Positions 27,230-36,542 of a DNA stretch of 59,728 nucleotides are shown here, one piece after another. The stretch spans positions 1-59,728 of the forward strand of contig NZ_AUDE01000029.1 in the NCBI RefSeq assembly GCF_000425305.1. Reading direction: 5' to 3'. Numbering within the stretch: position 1 is the first letter of the stretch; every line of letters starts with the position of its first letter. Made by a program: the position numbers and the translations under genes. The notes below the pieces were generated by a model. The model was not told the DNA's origin, made no database searches, and worked only from the letters and a program-made list of their open reading frames with translations. Source of the DNA: Psychroserpens burtonensis DSM 12212. Its GTDB lineage: Bacteria > Bacteroidota > Bacteroidia > Flavobacteriales > Flavobacteriaceae.

Positions 27230-28027
27230 TTATACTTCATGCGCTGTATTATACGATGGCTTTTCATTTTGAATTAAATCGTTAATGGCATCCCAAAGCT
27301 CAATTCTTTTTTCTAAAGATTGTTTAGCAATGGTTAATACCTCATTCCATTTTACATCATCATCTTCACATAGTGCTGCAATCATTTTGAGTGAGAGAGG
27401 TCCGTGTTCATCTCCATCTAATTCAATATGACGCTCCAAGTAATATTTTAATTTGCTATAAGGCTTATTTTCAGAGTGCGAGTTTTTAAGGATTTCTATA
27501 AACATATCAGGAATAACATCTTCTCTCCCAAACGTAAATGCAGAAGCAACAAGGTGCGGTTTATTTGTGTCAATAATTGAAAATGAAAATTTAACAAAAT
27601 CAGCAACTCTTCTGTCGATATTGATTTCATTTAGAGAGTATTCGATTAAATTTTCTGATTCGATAAGTTTTATAAACTTATTTATTTCATTAGTATTTGC
27701 ATTCGTTTGCAACATGGCATCCAAGTACATTTCAAAATGACTTTTAGGTTCGCCTATTTCGTTAAGGTCACTTTCTTCACCGTGAACGATTTCATTTATA
27801 AATCTTGATAATGTTGGGTTTTTTGGTGGTGTCCAAGGTGTTTTTACCGTCGTTAAATTTATTTGAAGATTTTTTAAAAGTGACATAAAATCCCATACTG
27901 CAAATACATGACTTTCCATAAAGGTTTTTATGTCATTTATATTATTTAAATTTTCATAAAGTTTATGATTTTGCAATTGATTTCTTAATCCAGAAATCTC
28001 GTTTTCTATGTGTTGTATTCTATTCAT
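27230..28027 (-). CDS. DUF3050 protein, possible di-iron heme-oxygenase-like fold
   Basis: The 265-residue helical protein matches DUF3050: [53 protein letters not shown] and [15 protein letters not shown]. It has no signal peptide. The residues Glu90-x6-His97, Glu169, and His200-x3-Asp204-x3-His208 are placed much like the iron ligands of CADD and other heme-oxygenase-like di-iron oxidases. The family link is recalled with good confidence, while the metal role is inference. It stands alone between gaps. Confidence 0.8.
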   Translation of the reverse strand: MNRIQHIENEISGLRNQLQNHKLYENLNNINDIKTFMESHVFAVWDFMSLLKNLQINLTTVKTPWTPPKNPTLSRFINEIVHGEESDLNEIGEPKSHFEMYLDAMLQTNANTNEINKFIKLIESENLIEYSLNEINIDRRVADFVKFSFSIIDTNKPHLVASAFTFGREDVIPDMFIEILKNSHSENKPYSKLKYYLERHIELDGDEHGPLSLKMIAALCEDDDVKWNEVLTIAKQSLEKRIELWDAINDLIQNEKPSYNTAHEV

Positions 28028-28148
28028 TCCGTTTTTTTAATTGCCTATAATGTGCTAAGATACCAGCGGTTTCAATGGTTAATAGTTCCGCATTGCAAAG
28101 GTCAGTGTTTTATCGCAAATATGATATATGTTAGGCTATATATTTTAA

Positions 28149-28448
28149 TTATTTAACGCTCGTATTCTTCTTTAATAAAGTAATTTGTTTCAAGTGATAA
28201 TGTGATTGCTCATTGATTTCCTTGAAGTTATTAAAGTAGTTTGTGTATTTAACATCTTTAAAATCACTCCAAATGGTCTCTTCGTTCAAAAAGGCTATCT
28301 GTTGTTCTTAGATTTTAGCATCATTTAAAATGGTATTGCATCGGGTTTCTCAATCTAAGACTCATTGGCGCTTGAGGTTTACACTCATCTAGTTGCCGTC
28401 AAAAAAGACAGCTTGTATATGCATGGCTAAATGTTTTGAATTACTCAT
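28149..28448 (-). pseudogene. Decayed DinB-like (DUF1572) gene
   Basis: The minus strand opens with MSNSKHLAMHIQAVFFDGN followed by a stop. Farther down, after another in-frame stop, it reads EQQIAFLNEETIWSDFKDV... to ...HYHLKQITLLKK and a final stop at 28149. These pieces match the start and end of DinB/DUF1572 proteins (start MSNTKHLAKH-like, end HTHYHLGQI-like). The middle, with most of the four-helix bundle, is missing. So this is a remnant with an internal deletion and stop codons. Confidence 0.7.
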
Positions 28449-28503
28449 AGCGTAAAAAAACAAAATAAATATGACGATAAAGTTAGAATTCATACATTTA
28501 TAA

Positions 28504-29775
28504 ATGAAAGAAGATTTTTTACACTACTTATGGTTACATAAAAAGTTGGATGTACTCCACTTAAAAACAACACATCATGAGTGTCTAGAAATCGTAAGTG
28601 TAGGACAGCATAACCATAATTCTGGTCCAGATTTTTTTAATGGTCAAATTAGAATTGGAGAACAACTTTGGGCTGGGAACATTGAAATCCATATAAAATC
28701 TAGCGATTGGTTTGTTCATGGTCACGAACAAGATTCTGCTTATGATAATGTGATTTTGCATGTTGTTTATGAACACGATACAGATATTTTTAGACATGAT
28801 AATTCTACAATTCCAACATTAGAACTCAAAAATTTTATAGATAATTCATTGCTGGATAACTACCATAAGTTGTTTTCTTCAAAAAAGAAATGGATTAATT
28901 GTGAACAAGATTTTCCTGATGTAGATGAATTCACACTCAAAAACTGGCAAGAACGATTATATTTTGAACGATTAGAACGAAAATCTAAAACTATTGAAGG
29001 CTTATTAAAAGCATCAAAAAACGATTGGGAAGCCGTATTGTTTAAACTATTGGCTAAAAACTTTGGACTTAAAGTCAACGGTGCATCTTTTGCTAGCGTA
29101 GCCAATTCTATAGAGTTCTCTACAGTGAGAAAATCAAGTTCTAAATTAGAGCAATTGGAAGCCTTGTTTTTTGGTCAGGCTGGATTACTAGAAAAAGATA
29201 GTAGTACGGGTTATTACGAGATGCTTCAGGAAGAATACAAATTTCTAAAGCAAAAGTTTCAGCTAGAGACACGAGGTGTTATAGCTGTACAATTTTTTAG
29301 ATTGCGTCCACCTAACTTTCCTACGATACGCTTATCACAATTAGCAAATTTATATCATAAGGAACAGCAGTTGTTTTCAAAAGTGATTTCCGCAGAAAAC
29401 CTATCTGATATTTATAGCCCTTTTGAAGTGAGCACCTCACCATTTTGGAAAACGCACTACACCTTTGATAAAGAATCTAAGCAGTGTAATAAAAAAGTGA
29501 CTAAAGCATTTGTGGACTTATTATTAATAAATACCATTTTACCCATAAAATTTTGCTATGCAAAACAAAAGGGAGAGACCAATGATGAAACGATATTGGA
29601 GATTATAAATGGAATAGCTGCTGAGAAAAATTCTATAATAGATGGTTTTAGCCAATTGAAACAAAAACCTAAATCTGCTTTAGAATCACAAGCCTTCATC
29701 CAATTAAAAACTGAATACTGCGACAAAAATAAATGTTTGCAATGTGCTATTGGGAACGTATTGTTAACGAAATAA
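28504..29775 (+). CDS. DUF2851 family protein
   Basis: The 423-residue protein matches the DUF2851 family of Bacteroidota: EDFLHYLWLHKKLD at the start, NSGPDFFNGQIRIGEQLWAGNIEIHIKSSDW, and QFFRLRPPNFPTIRLSQLA. It ends with CDKNKCLQCAIGNVLL, a Cys cluster (CxxxxCxxC) that might bind metal. The NSGPDF...GNIEIH segment resembles a restriction-endonuclease-like core, but this is only an impression. It is followed closely by a PspC-like gene. Confidence 0.85.
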   Translation: MKEDFLHYLWLHKKLDVLHLKTTHHECLEIVSVGQHNHNSGPDFFNGQIRIGEQLWAGNIEIHIKSSDWFVHGHEQDSAYDNVILHVVYEHDTDIFRHDNSTIPTLELKNFIDNSLLDNYHKLFSSKKKWINCEQDFPDVDEFTLKNWQERLYFERLERKSKTIEGLLKASKNDWEAVLFKLLAKNFGLKVNGASFASVANSIEFSTVRKSSSKLEQLEALFFGQAGLLEKDSSTGYYEMLQEEYKFLKQKFQLETRGVIAVQFFRLRPPNFPTIRLSQLANLYHKEQQLFSKVISAENLSDIYSPFEVSTSPFWKTHYTFDKESKQCNKKVTKAFVDLLLINTILPIKFCYAKQKGETNDETILEIINGIAAEKNSIIDGFSQLKQKPKSALESQAFIQLKTEYCDKNKCLQCAIGNVLLTK

Positions 29776-29790
29776 ATTTTAACTTGCGGT

Positions 29791-30018
29791 GTGAAATTAT
29801 TTTATCAAATACTTTACTATTTTCAAAAACGCGGTTATTACGTTTGTCAACGTATTGCAGAACGTTTTGGGATTAGAGCAAAAGTTGTACGTACATCATT
29901 TATGTACCTTACTTTTGTAACCTTGGGATTTGGTTTTGCACTGTATTTATTTATCGCATTCTGGATAAGAATTAAAGATATAATTTACACCAAACGCTCA
30001 TCTGTTTTTGATTTATAA
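29791..30018 (+). CDS. PspC-domain membrane protein
   Basis: The 75-residue protein has the PspC pattern: RIAERFGIRAKVVRTSFMYLTFVTLGFGFALYLFIAFWI, with a helix-turn before one or two membrane helices. In enterobacteria PspC senses envelope stress through PspB/PspA; no such partners are here. The start is GTG at 29791, 15 bases after the DUF2851 stop. Its stop is 3 bases before the potassium channel gene, suggesting an operon. Confidence 0.85.
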   Translation: MKLFYQILYYFQKRGYYVCQRIAERFGIRAKVVRTSFMYLTFVTLGFGFALYLFIAFWIRIKDIIYTKRSSVFDL

Positions 30019-30021
30019 CCT

Positions 30022-31041
30022 ATGAATCCACTAGTTGTATTTTTTAGAAAGAAGATCTTTACCGCAGTGTTTTTGTTGGTATTCTTACTTTTTATAGGGG
30101 TCATTGGTTATAAGCTTATGTCCAACTATACATGGGTTGATGCTATTTATATGACTGTGATTACGATTACCACAGTAGGTTTTGGAGAAGTGCAACCTCT
30201 AGATGATAACTCCAAAATATTTACGATATTCTTGATTTTGGCGAGTGTTATTATATTAGGTTATGCCATTACTGTTATTACCGAATATATTTTAAGCAAA
30301 AATAATTTTGAAGAACTAAAGCAAAGAAAGATGCAAAAGAAAATAGACGGTTTTAAAGGTCATATCATTATTTGTGGCTACGGAAGAAATGGAAGGCAGG
30401 CTTCAGAAAAACTGTTAGCTTATAACAAATCTTTCGTTGTGATAGAAAAAAACAAAGAGCGTATGGAGAAATTTCAAAACGAAATGGTACCTTTTGTTTT
30501 GGGAAATGCAAATGAGGATGAAGTTCTTTTGCAAGCAGGTATTGAGCGTGCGAGTACTCTTATTTCTGCACTACCAAATGACGCAGATAATTTGTTTGTA
30601 GTACTTTCGGCAAGACAAATAAATAGTAAATTAAATATTATAAGTCGCGCCTCTCAAGAAACGTCTTATCAGAAATTAAAATTAGCAGGAGCTAACAATG
30701 TTATTTTGCCAGACAGAATAGGAGGGGACCATATGGCTTCCTTAGTTGTTGTTCCAGATTTAATTGAGTTTATTGATAATCTGTCTATCGTAGGGAAATC
30801 GAATATCAATATTGAACAAATTCCAATTGAGAAATTGTATGATGCTACAAATGCTAAAACTATCAGGGACTTAGATCTTCGTAGAAAAACAGGATGTAAT
30901 GTTATTGGTTATAAGGGTAGTAACGGCGAATACATTGTTAATCCTGAAGCTGATTTAGAATTAGCACCAAATTCAAAAATAATTGTATTGGGAAGACCTG
31001 AACAAATTCAGAAGCTTAATTCCTTATACGATATCAATTAA
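30022..31041 (+). CDS. Potassium channel with RCK (TrkA-N) domain
   Basis: The 339-residue protein has two membrane helices (about 12-31 and 69-89) around the pore TITTVGFGE (48-56), which contains a potassium selectivity filter. A cytoplasmic RCK domain with the Rossmann motif GYGRNGRQASEKL (about 116-230) and a TrkA-C domain follow. The architecture is that of MthK/YugO-type ligand-gated channels. No internal start methionine for a free RCK subunit stands out. It is translated just after the PspC-like gene. Confidence 0.93.
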   Translation: MNPLVVFFRKKIFTAVFLLVFLLFIGVIGYKLMSNYTWVDAIYMTVITITTVGFGEVQPLDDNSKIFTIFLILASVIILGYAITVITEYILSKNNFEELKQRKMQKKIDGFKGHIIICGYGRNGRQASEKLLAYNKSFVVIEKNKERMEKFQNEMVPFVLGNANEDEVLLQAGIERASTLISALPNDADNLFVVLSARQINSKLNIISRASQETSYQKLKLAGANNVILPDRIGGDHMASLVVVPDLIEFIDNLSIVGKSNINIEQIPIEKLYDATNAKTIRDLDLRRKTGCNVIGYKGSNGEYIVNPEADLELAPNSKIIVLGRPEQIQKLNSLYDIN

Positions 31042-31136
31042 ATCAGGTTTCATTTTATCAACCAATGCTTTAAAAAGTCGAAATTTTTTAGGATATTGTC
31101 AACTTATAAAATAACTAACTAATTAAATTATATACA

Positions 31137-32768
31137 ATGAAGAAATATCTTCTTTCATTTTTTACTCTCGTATTACCAATTATAACGTTTTCTCAAGAAG
31201 CCCAGGGAATGGGATTTGACGAAAAAATAGAAACTTGGTTTAAACCAATTTCAGACGTGGTGTCTTCTGTTGTTTTTTATCCAATAAGTATCGTTGGTAG
31301 GGATGTTCCAATTGTTATAATAATTTTATTATTAGGTGCGCTATATTTTACAATTTATAATAGGTTTGCAAACTTTAGATTAATGGGTGTTGCCATTAGA
31401 GCAACTCGCGGAAAATATGATGAAATTGATCATCACGTTGCCGAAACAGTTGCTGGGGATTCAACACCAAATGATGATGGAGATTCTTTTGAAACTATAC
31501 AAAAAGAAGGTGTTATTGGAGAAGTTACACATTTTCAGGCTCTAACAGCTGCCTTGTCAGCAACAGTTGGTTTAGGTAACATTGCGGGTGTATCTGTTGC
31601 AATTGCAGTAGGAGGTCCGGGAGCAACTATTTGGATGATTCTTGCTGGATTGTTAGGTATGTCGTCAAAATTAGTTGAAGCTACTTTAGGTGTTAAGTAT
31701 CGTGAAGTAGGTGAAGATGGAAAAATTTATGGTGGTCCAATGTATTATTTAACAAAAGGACTTAAAGAGAAAGGACTTGGCGGTTTAGGTAAAGTATTAG
31801 CTGTGTTTTTTGCTATAATGGTTGTTGGTGGCTCCTTTGGTGGGGGAAATATGTTTCAGGCAAATCAAGCTGCAGCACAATTTAAAATTTTAGCAAATAC
31901 AACTTCGGGTTCTGCAGGTTTTTGGTTTGGAGTAGTTTTGGCAATTTTAGTTGGGTTAGTTATTATTGGCGGTATAAAAAGGATTGGTAAAGTAACAGAA
32001 AAAGTAGTTCCTTTTATGGCTATCATTTTTGTAGGAGCTTCACTCGTTATTATATTTATGAATGTGTCAATAATTCCTGCTGCTATTTCAGAAATTTGGG
32101 ATGGTGCCTTTAATGCAAATTCGGCTTTAGGAGGTATTATTGGGGTTATGATTGTTGGGTTTCAACGAGCAGCTTTTTCTAACGAAGCGGGAGTTGGATC
32201 AGCATCTATTGCCCATGCTGCTGTGAAAACACGATTCCCGGCAAGTGAAGGTATTGTAGCATCTATTGGTCCTTTTATTGATACAGTTGTTATTTGTACC
32301 ATGACTGCGTTAGTGATTATAATAGTGAATTTAAAGAATAGCTTATTCGCTTATGGTGATGTTGTTAATAAAGAAGTATTATTAAATTCTAACGGAGAGC
32401 GTATTGGAGGTGTAGATTTAACTTCATTAGCATTTGAGACAGCAATACCAAATTTTTCAATAGTATTAACGATTGCAGTTATTTTATTTGCCTTTTCAAG
32501 TATGTTATCCTGGTCCTATTACGGATTACAAGGTTGGACTTATTTATTTGGAAGAGGTAAGGTTGCTGATATCGTATTTAAAGCATTGTTTTTAATAATG
32601 GTTGTTGTTGGAGCTTCTTCTAGTTTAGGCTCTGTTATCGATTTTTCTGACGCTATGATATTCGCTATGGTATTCCCTAATATTATCGGATTATTAATCT
32701 TAGCACCAAAAGTGAGACAGGAAATAAAGAGATATTTAACAGCTATTGCTCATGATAAAAAAGAATGA
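31137..32768 (+). CDS. Sodium:amino-acid symporter, AGCS family (copy 1)
   Basis: The 543-residue protein belongs to the alanine or glycine:cation symporter family (SLC/AGCS). Signature blocks include FQALTAALSATVGLGNIAGVSVAIAVGGPGA, GGPMYYLTKGLKEKG, and AAFSNEAGVGSASIAHAA, the usual substrate- and sodium-binding segments. An N-terminal signal-like helix (1-19, ending TFSQ) precedes the first core helix. It likely imports alanine or glycine with sodium. The next gene is a close paralogue in the same orientation, 37 bases away. Confidence 0.93.
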   Translation: MKKYLLSFFTLVLPIITFSQEAQGMGFDEKIETWFKPISDVVSSVVFYPISIVGRDVPIVIIILLLGALYFTIYNRFANFRLMGVAIRATRGKYDEIDHHVAETVAGDSTPNDDGDSFETIQKEGVIGEVTHFQALTAALSATVGLGNIAGVSVAIAVGGPGATIWMILAGLLGMSSKLVEATLGVKYREVGEDGKIYGGPMYYLTKGLKEKGLGGLGKVLAVFFAIMVVGGSFGGGNMFQANQAAAQFKILANTTSGSAGFWFGVVLAILVGLVIIGGIKRIGKVTEKVVPFMAIIFVGASLVIIFMNVSIIPAAISEIWDGAFNANSALGGIIGVMIVGFQRAAFSNEAGVGSASIAHAAVKTRFPASEGIVASIGPFIDTVVICTMTALVIIIVNLKNSLFAYGDVVNKEVLLNSNGERIGGVDLTSLAFETAIPNFSIVLTIAVILFAFSSMLSWSYYGLQGWTYLFGRGKVADIVFKALFLIMVVVGASSSLGSVIDFSDAMIFAMVFPNIIGLLILAPKVRQEIKRYLTAIAHDKKE

Positions 32769-32805
32769 TTTCAGTTCAACACCTTTCCATAATTAATAAA
32801 TAATA

Positions 32806-34404
32806 ATGAAACTTTATAAATCCTACTTTACGTTTGCTCAGGAATCAACTTCAGAGACAATAGATCGCGTATTTCAAGACTACACAGGCTGGTTTGTAGA
32901 TGCTATTTTTTACGAAATTCCGTTTTCGGATACCTATAGAATTCCATGGGTGTTAATTGTACTTGTAGGAGGTGCTTTATTCTTTACACTTTATTTTAAA
33001 TTTATCAATTTTACCGGTTTTAGATTAGCTTTAAGAGTGGTTCGTGGTAAATATGAAGATATTGAAAAACATGGTGCAGATACTTTATATGGAGATCAAA
33101 CATCTAACGAAGGTGAAGATATTTTTGAAACCATTCGAGACGATAGTGTAGAGGGCGAAGTAAGCCACTTTCAAGCCCTTACAGCTGCCTTATCTGCAAC
33201 TGTTGGACTTGGTAATATTGCAGGCGTAGCTGTTGCTTTGTCAATTGGAGGACCAGGAGCTACTTTTTGGATGATAGTAGCTGGACTTTTAGGTATGGCT
33301 TCTAAGTTTGCCGAATGTACCTTAGGAGTTAAATATCGAGATGTTGGAGAAGATGGAACCGTCTATGGTGGGCCAATGTATTATCTGTCTAAAGGTTTGA
33401 AATCTAAAGGAATGGGTGGTTTAGGAAAAGTGTTAGCTGTGTTTTTTGCCATTTTTGTTATTGGTGGATCCTTTGGTGGTGGAAACATGTTTCAAGCCAA
33501 TCAAGCAGCTGCACAATTTGTGAAACTATTTAACTTAGAAGGTTCAAATGCGGGTTTATACTTCGGAATTGTAATGGCTGTTCTTGTAGCAATTGTTATT
33601 ATTGGAGGTATTAAAAGAATCGCTAAAGTAACCGAAAAGGTAGTGCCCTTTATGGCTGGAGTTTATGTGCTTGCTGCTTTAGTTATTTTAGTAGCTAATT
33701 GGCGTTTAATTGACGATGCTTTCGGGTTAATTTATGAAGGGGCTTTCTCTGGCTTAGGCATTGCTGGTGGCCTTGTTGGAGTTATGATACAAGGTATTCG
33801 TAGAGGCGCTTTCTCTAACGAAGCTGGTGTTGGTTCTGCTGCTATTGCGCATTCAGCTGTACGTACTAAATATCCTGCAAGTGAGGGCATCGTTGCATTA
33901 CTTGAACCTTTTATAGATACGGTTGTTATTTGTACCATGACTGCTTTAGTTATTGTAATTACAAATTTCGATGGAGGTTTTATGGAATATGGGGTAGAAA
34001 TTAAACAAGGTGTAGAAATTACTGCAGTAGCTTTTGATAGTGTGATACCTCATTTCTCAATCGTGCTAACAATAGCTGTTATACTATTTGCTTTTTCAAC
34101 CATGATTTCTTGGTCTTATTACGGAATGCAAGGATGGGTGTTTTTATTTGGTAAAGGAAAAATAACTGATTTAATTTATAAAATATTATTTTTATTCTTT
34201 GTAGTTGTTGGTGCTTCAATTAGTTTAGGAGCCGTAATAAATTTCTCTGACGCCATGATTTTTGCTATGGTGGTACCAAACATTATTGGAGTTGTTATAT
34301 TATCTCCAATAATTCGTATAGAGCTTAAGAAATATTACAAGGCAATTAATGTCAAACAGGACGCTTTGAATGATGGTGCAGAAGATTTAAAAAAGCATAT
34401 GTAA
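32806..34404 (+). CDS. Sodium:amino-acid symporter, AGCS family (copy 2)
   Basis: The 532-residue protein is highly similar to the preceding symporter, sharing nearly all signature blocks (FQALTAALSATVGLGNIAGVAVALSIGGPGA, GAFSNEAGVGSAAIAHSA). It differs in a short N-terminus: MKLYKSYFTFAQES looks like the stump of the signal segment in copy 1. The two probably arose by tandem duplication, perhaps with different substrate preference. The next gene starts 17 bases downstream. Confidence 0.93.
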   Translation: MKLYKSYFTFAQESTSETIDRVFQDYTGWFVDAIFYEIPFSDTYRIPWVLIVLVGGALFFTLYFKFINFTGFRLALRVVRGKYEDIEKHGADTLYGDQTSNEGEDIFETIRDDSVEGEVSHFQALTAALSATVGLGNIAGVAVALSIGGPGATFWMIVAGLLGMASKFAECTLGVKYRDVGEDGTVYGGPMYYLSKGLKSKGMGGLGKVLAVFFAIFVIGGSFGGGNMFQANQAAAQFVKLFNLEGSNAGLYFGIVMAVLVAIVIIGGIKRIAKVTEKVVPFMAGVYVLAALVILVANWRLIDDAFGLIYEGAFSGLGIAGGLVGVMIQGIRRGAFSNEAGVGSAAIAHSAVRTKYPASEGIVALLEPFIDTVVICTMTALVIVITNFDGGFMEYGVEIKQGVEITAVAFDSVIPHFSIVLTIAVILFAFSTMISWSYYGMQGWVFLFGKGKITDLIYKILFLFFVVVGASISLGAVINFSDAMIFAMVVPNIIGVVILSPIIRIELKKYYKAINVKQDALNDGAEDLKKHM

Positions 34405-34421
34405 CATTTAAATCACAATAA

Positions 34422-35294
34422 ATGAAATCCCATTTCACGTTTACTAAAAAACAGAGGAGTGGGATTTTTTTGTTATTACTCATTATATTCGTAGGGCAAT
34501 GCGCCTATTATTTTATTGATTTTTCTTCGGAAGAGTTTGATACTGGTACGCAAGACATTTTTAAATTTCAAGCAGAGATAGATTCTCTACGTTTAGAGAG
34601 ATTAGAGGCTTCAAAACCAGTGATATTTCCTTTTAATCCAAATTATATTACCGATTTTAAAGGCTATTCACTCGGAATGTCTAATGAAGAAATTGATCGA
34701 CTTCATGCATTTAGAGAGACCAATAAATGGGTCAATTCTTCGAAAGACTTTCAGAAGGTAACCAAAATATCAGATTCCCTTTTAGCTGAAATATCGCCTT
34801 ACTTTAAATTTCCAGACTGGGTGACTAACCCTAAAACTAAAGCGAACTACATCAATAATTATTCAAATAGTGCTATACCTAAAACCTTTGCTCAAAAACA
34901 AGATTTAAATACAGCAAGTGCAGCGGAACTCAAACGTATTTATGGCATAGGTGAAAAACTATCAGAACGCATCGTTGCCTATAGAAAAAAATATGGAGAT
35001 TTTGTTGCAGATGTTCAGCTTCAAGAAGTGTATGGCTTATCACCAGAAGTTATTGAACGTGCATTAAATGAGTTTACAGTTAAAACAGCAAAACCAATTG
35101 TAAAAATCAATATAAATAAGGCGACCCTCGATCAATTGGTAACTATAAAGTATATTGATTACGAGATTGCCCATAATATCATAGAGCAAAGAACACTTAG
35201 AGAGGGTTTCAAGACCTTGGACGAATTAACAAAAGTTAAAGGTTTTCCTATTAAAAAAAGTGAGATAATTAGGTTATATTTGACAATCGATTAG
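34422..35294 (+). CDS. Membrane-anchored helix-hairpin-helix protein (ComEA-like)
   Basis: The 290-residue protein has one N-terminal membrane helix (about 14-31) and three helix-hairpin-helix-like segments: a degenerate one at about 75-110 (EEIDRLHAFRETNKWVNSSKDF), a second near 160-205 (LNTASAAELKRIYGIGEKLSERIVAYRKKYGDF), and a third at about 225-285 (ININKATLDQLVTIKYIDYEIAHNIIEQR). ComEA proteins bind incoming DNA during transformation, but the third repeat pattern is also seen in proteins of unknown role, so competence is only a possibility. Confidence 0.82.
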   Translation: MKSHFTFTKKQRSGIFLLLLIIFVGQCAYYFIDFSSEEFDTGTQDIFKFQAEIDSLRLERLEASKPVIFPFNPNYITDFKGYSLGMSNEEIDRLHAFRETNKWVNSSKDFQKVTKISDSLLAEISPYFKFPDWVTNPKTKANYINNYSNSAIPKTFAQKQDLNTASAAELKRIYGIGEKLSERIVAYRKKYGDFVADVQLQEVYGLSPEVIERALNEFTVKTAKPIVKININKATLDQLVTIKYIDYEIAHNIIEQRTLREGFKTLDELTKVKGFPIKKSEIIRLYLTID

Positions 35295-35314
35295 ATATAA
35301 AAAATTAATAATTT

Positions 35315-36481
35315 ATGAGTAGTAGATATTTCACTGAAGAACACGAATTATTTAGACAAAGTTTAAAAGATTTTCTGCAGAAGGAAGTTGTTCCCCATAT
35401 TGAAAAATGGGAAAAAACTGGTCACATAGAACGTTTCATTTGGAAGAAATTTGGTGAAATGGGTTTCTTTGGAATCGCATATCCTGAGGAATATGGAGGA
35501 ATGGATCTCGATTTATTTTACACAGTTATCTTACTTGAGGAATTACAGAAAGTGAATTCTGGTGGATTCGCAGCTGCAATTTGGGCACATGCCTATTTAG
35601 CAATGACTCACCTTAATAAAGAAGGTGATGATGCTATCAAACAAAAATATTTAGCACCAAGTATCACTGGAGATAAAATAGGTTGTCTCTGTATTACAGA
35701 ACCATTTGGTGGTAGTGACGTTGCAGGAATGAGAACAACTGCAGTTAAAAAAGGAGATACATATGTGATTAATGGTTCAAAGACATTTATTACAAATGGA
35801 GTGTACAGTGATTATCTAGTGGTTTGTGCAAAAACAAATCCTGAGCTTGGTAATAAAGGGATTAGCATATTTGTAATGGATCGCGAGACACCTGGAGTTT
35901 CTGCTACAAAACTTGATAAATTAGGTTGGAGAGCTTCAGATACTGGTGAGATTGCATTTGATAATGTAATCATTCCTGCGTCTAACTTAATGGGTGAGGA
36001 AAATAAGGGCTTCCCTTACATCATGCAACATTTCGCTTTAGAGCGATTAATCATGGGGATCAATGCGCACGCTCGTGCAGAATTTGCTTTAGATTACGCT
36101 CAAAAATACATGAGTGAACGTCAAGCGTTTGGGAGAACTATCGATAAATTCCAAGCCTTAAGACATACGTTTGCAGATTGCTACGCAGACATGTTGATGT
36201 GTAAAGAATTCAATTATGCTATCGCAGATCGTCTTAATAATGGTGAATATGTGGTTAAAGAAGCTACGATTTCTAAATTGCGTTCAACAAAAATGTCAGA
36301 CGAGGTAATTTACCAGTGTCTTCAGTTTTTAGGAGGTTATGGTTATATGGAGGAGTATCCTCTTGCAAGATTGGCTCGTGATAGTAGACTGGGACCGATT
36401 GGTGGTGGAACATCAGAAATTTTACGTGAAATAATAGCGAAGATGGTATTAGATAACAAAGATTATAAGCCTGCGACCTAA
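35315..36481 (+). CDS. Acyl-CoA dehydrogenase
   Basis: The 388-residue FAD enzyme has the acyl-CoA dehydrogenase signatures ITEPFGGSDVAGMRTTA and the C-terminal QFLGGYGYMEEYPLARLARDSR. The usual glutamate before TSEI is replaced by Gly (GGGTSEI). Glu243 in FALERLIMG sits where isovaleryl-CoA and long-chain dehydrogenases carry their catalytic base. So it probably acts on branched or long acyl-CoAs. The partner electron-transfer flavoprotein is not in the window. Confidence 0.92.
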   Translation: MSSRYFTEEHELFRQSLKDFLQKEVVPHIEKWEKTGHIERFIWKKFGEMGFFGIAYPEEYGGMDLDLFYTVILLEELQKVNSGGFAAAIWAHAYLAMTHLNKEGDDAIKQKYLAPSITGDKIGCLCITEPFGGSDVAGMRTTAVKKGDTYVINGSKTFITNGVYSDYLVVCAKTNPELGNKGISIFVMDRETPGVSATKLDKLGWRASDTGEIAFDNVIIPASNLMGEENKGFPYIMQHFALERLIMGINAHARAEFALDYAQKYMSERQAFGRTIDKFQALRHTFADCYADMLMCKEFNYAIADRLNNGEYVVKEATISKLRSTKMSDEVIYQCLQFLGGYGYMEEYPLARLARDSRLGPIGGGTSEILREIIAKMVLDNKDYKPAT

Positions 36482-36542
36482 TTTTTTTCTTCGGAAAAAT
36501 AACAACCAAACTGTTCCCTCGTAAAATAAAAGAACACTTAGT

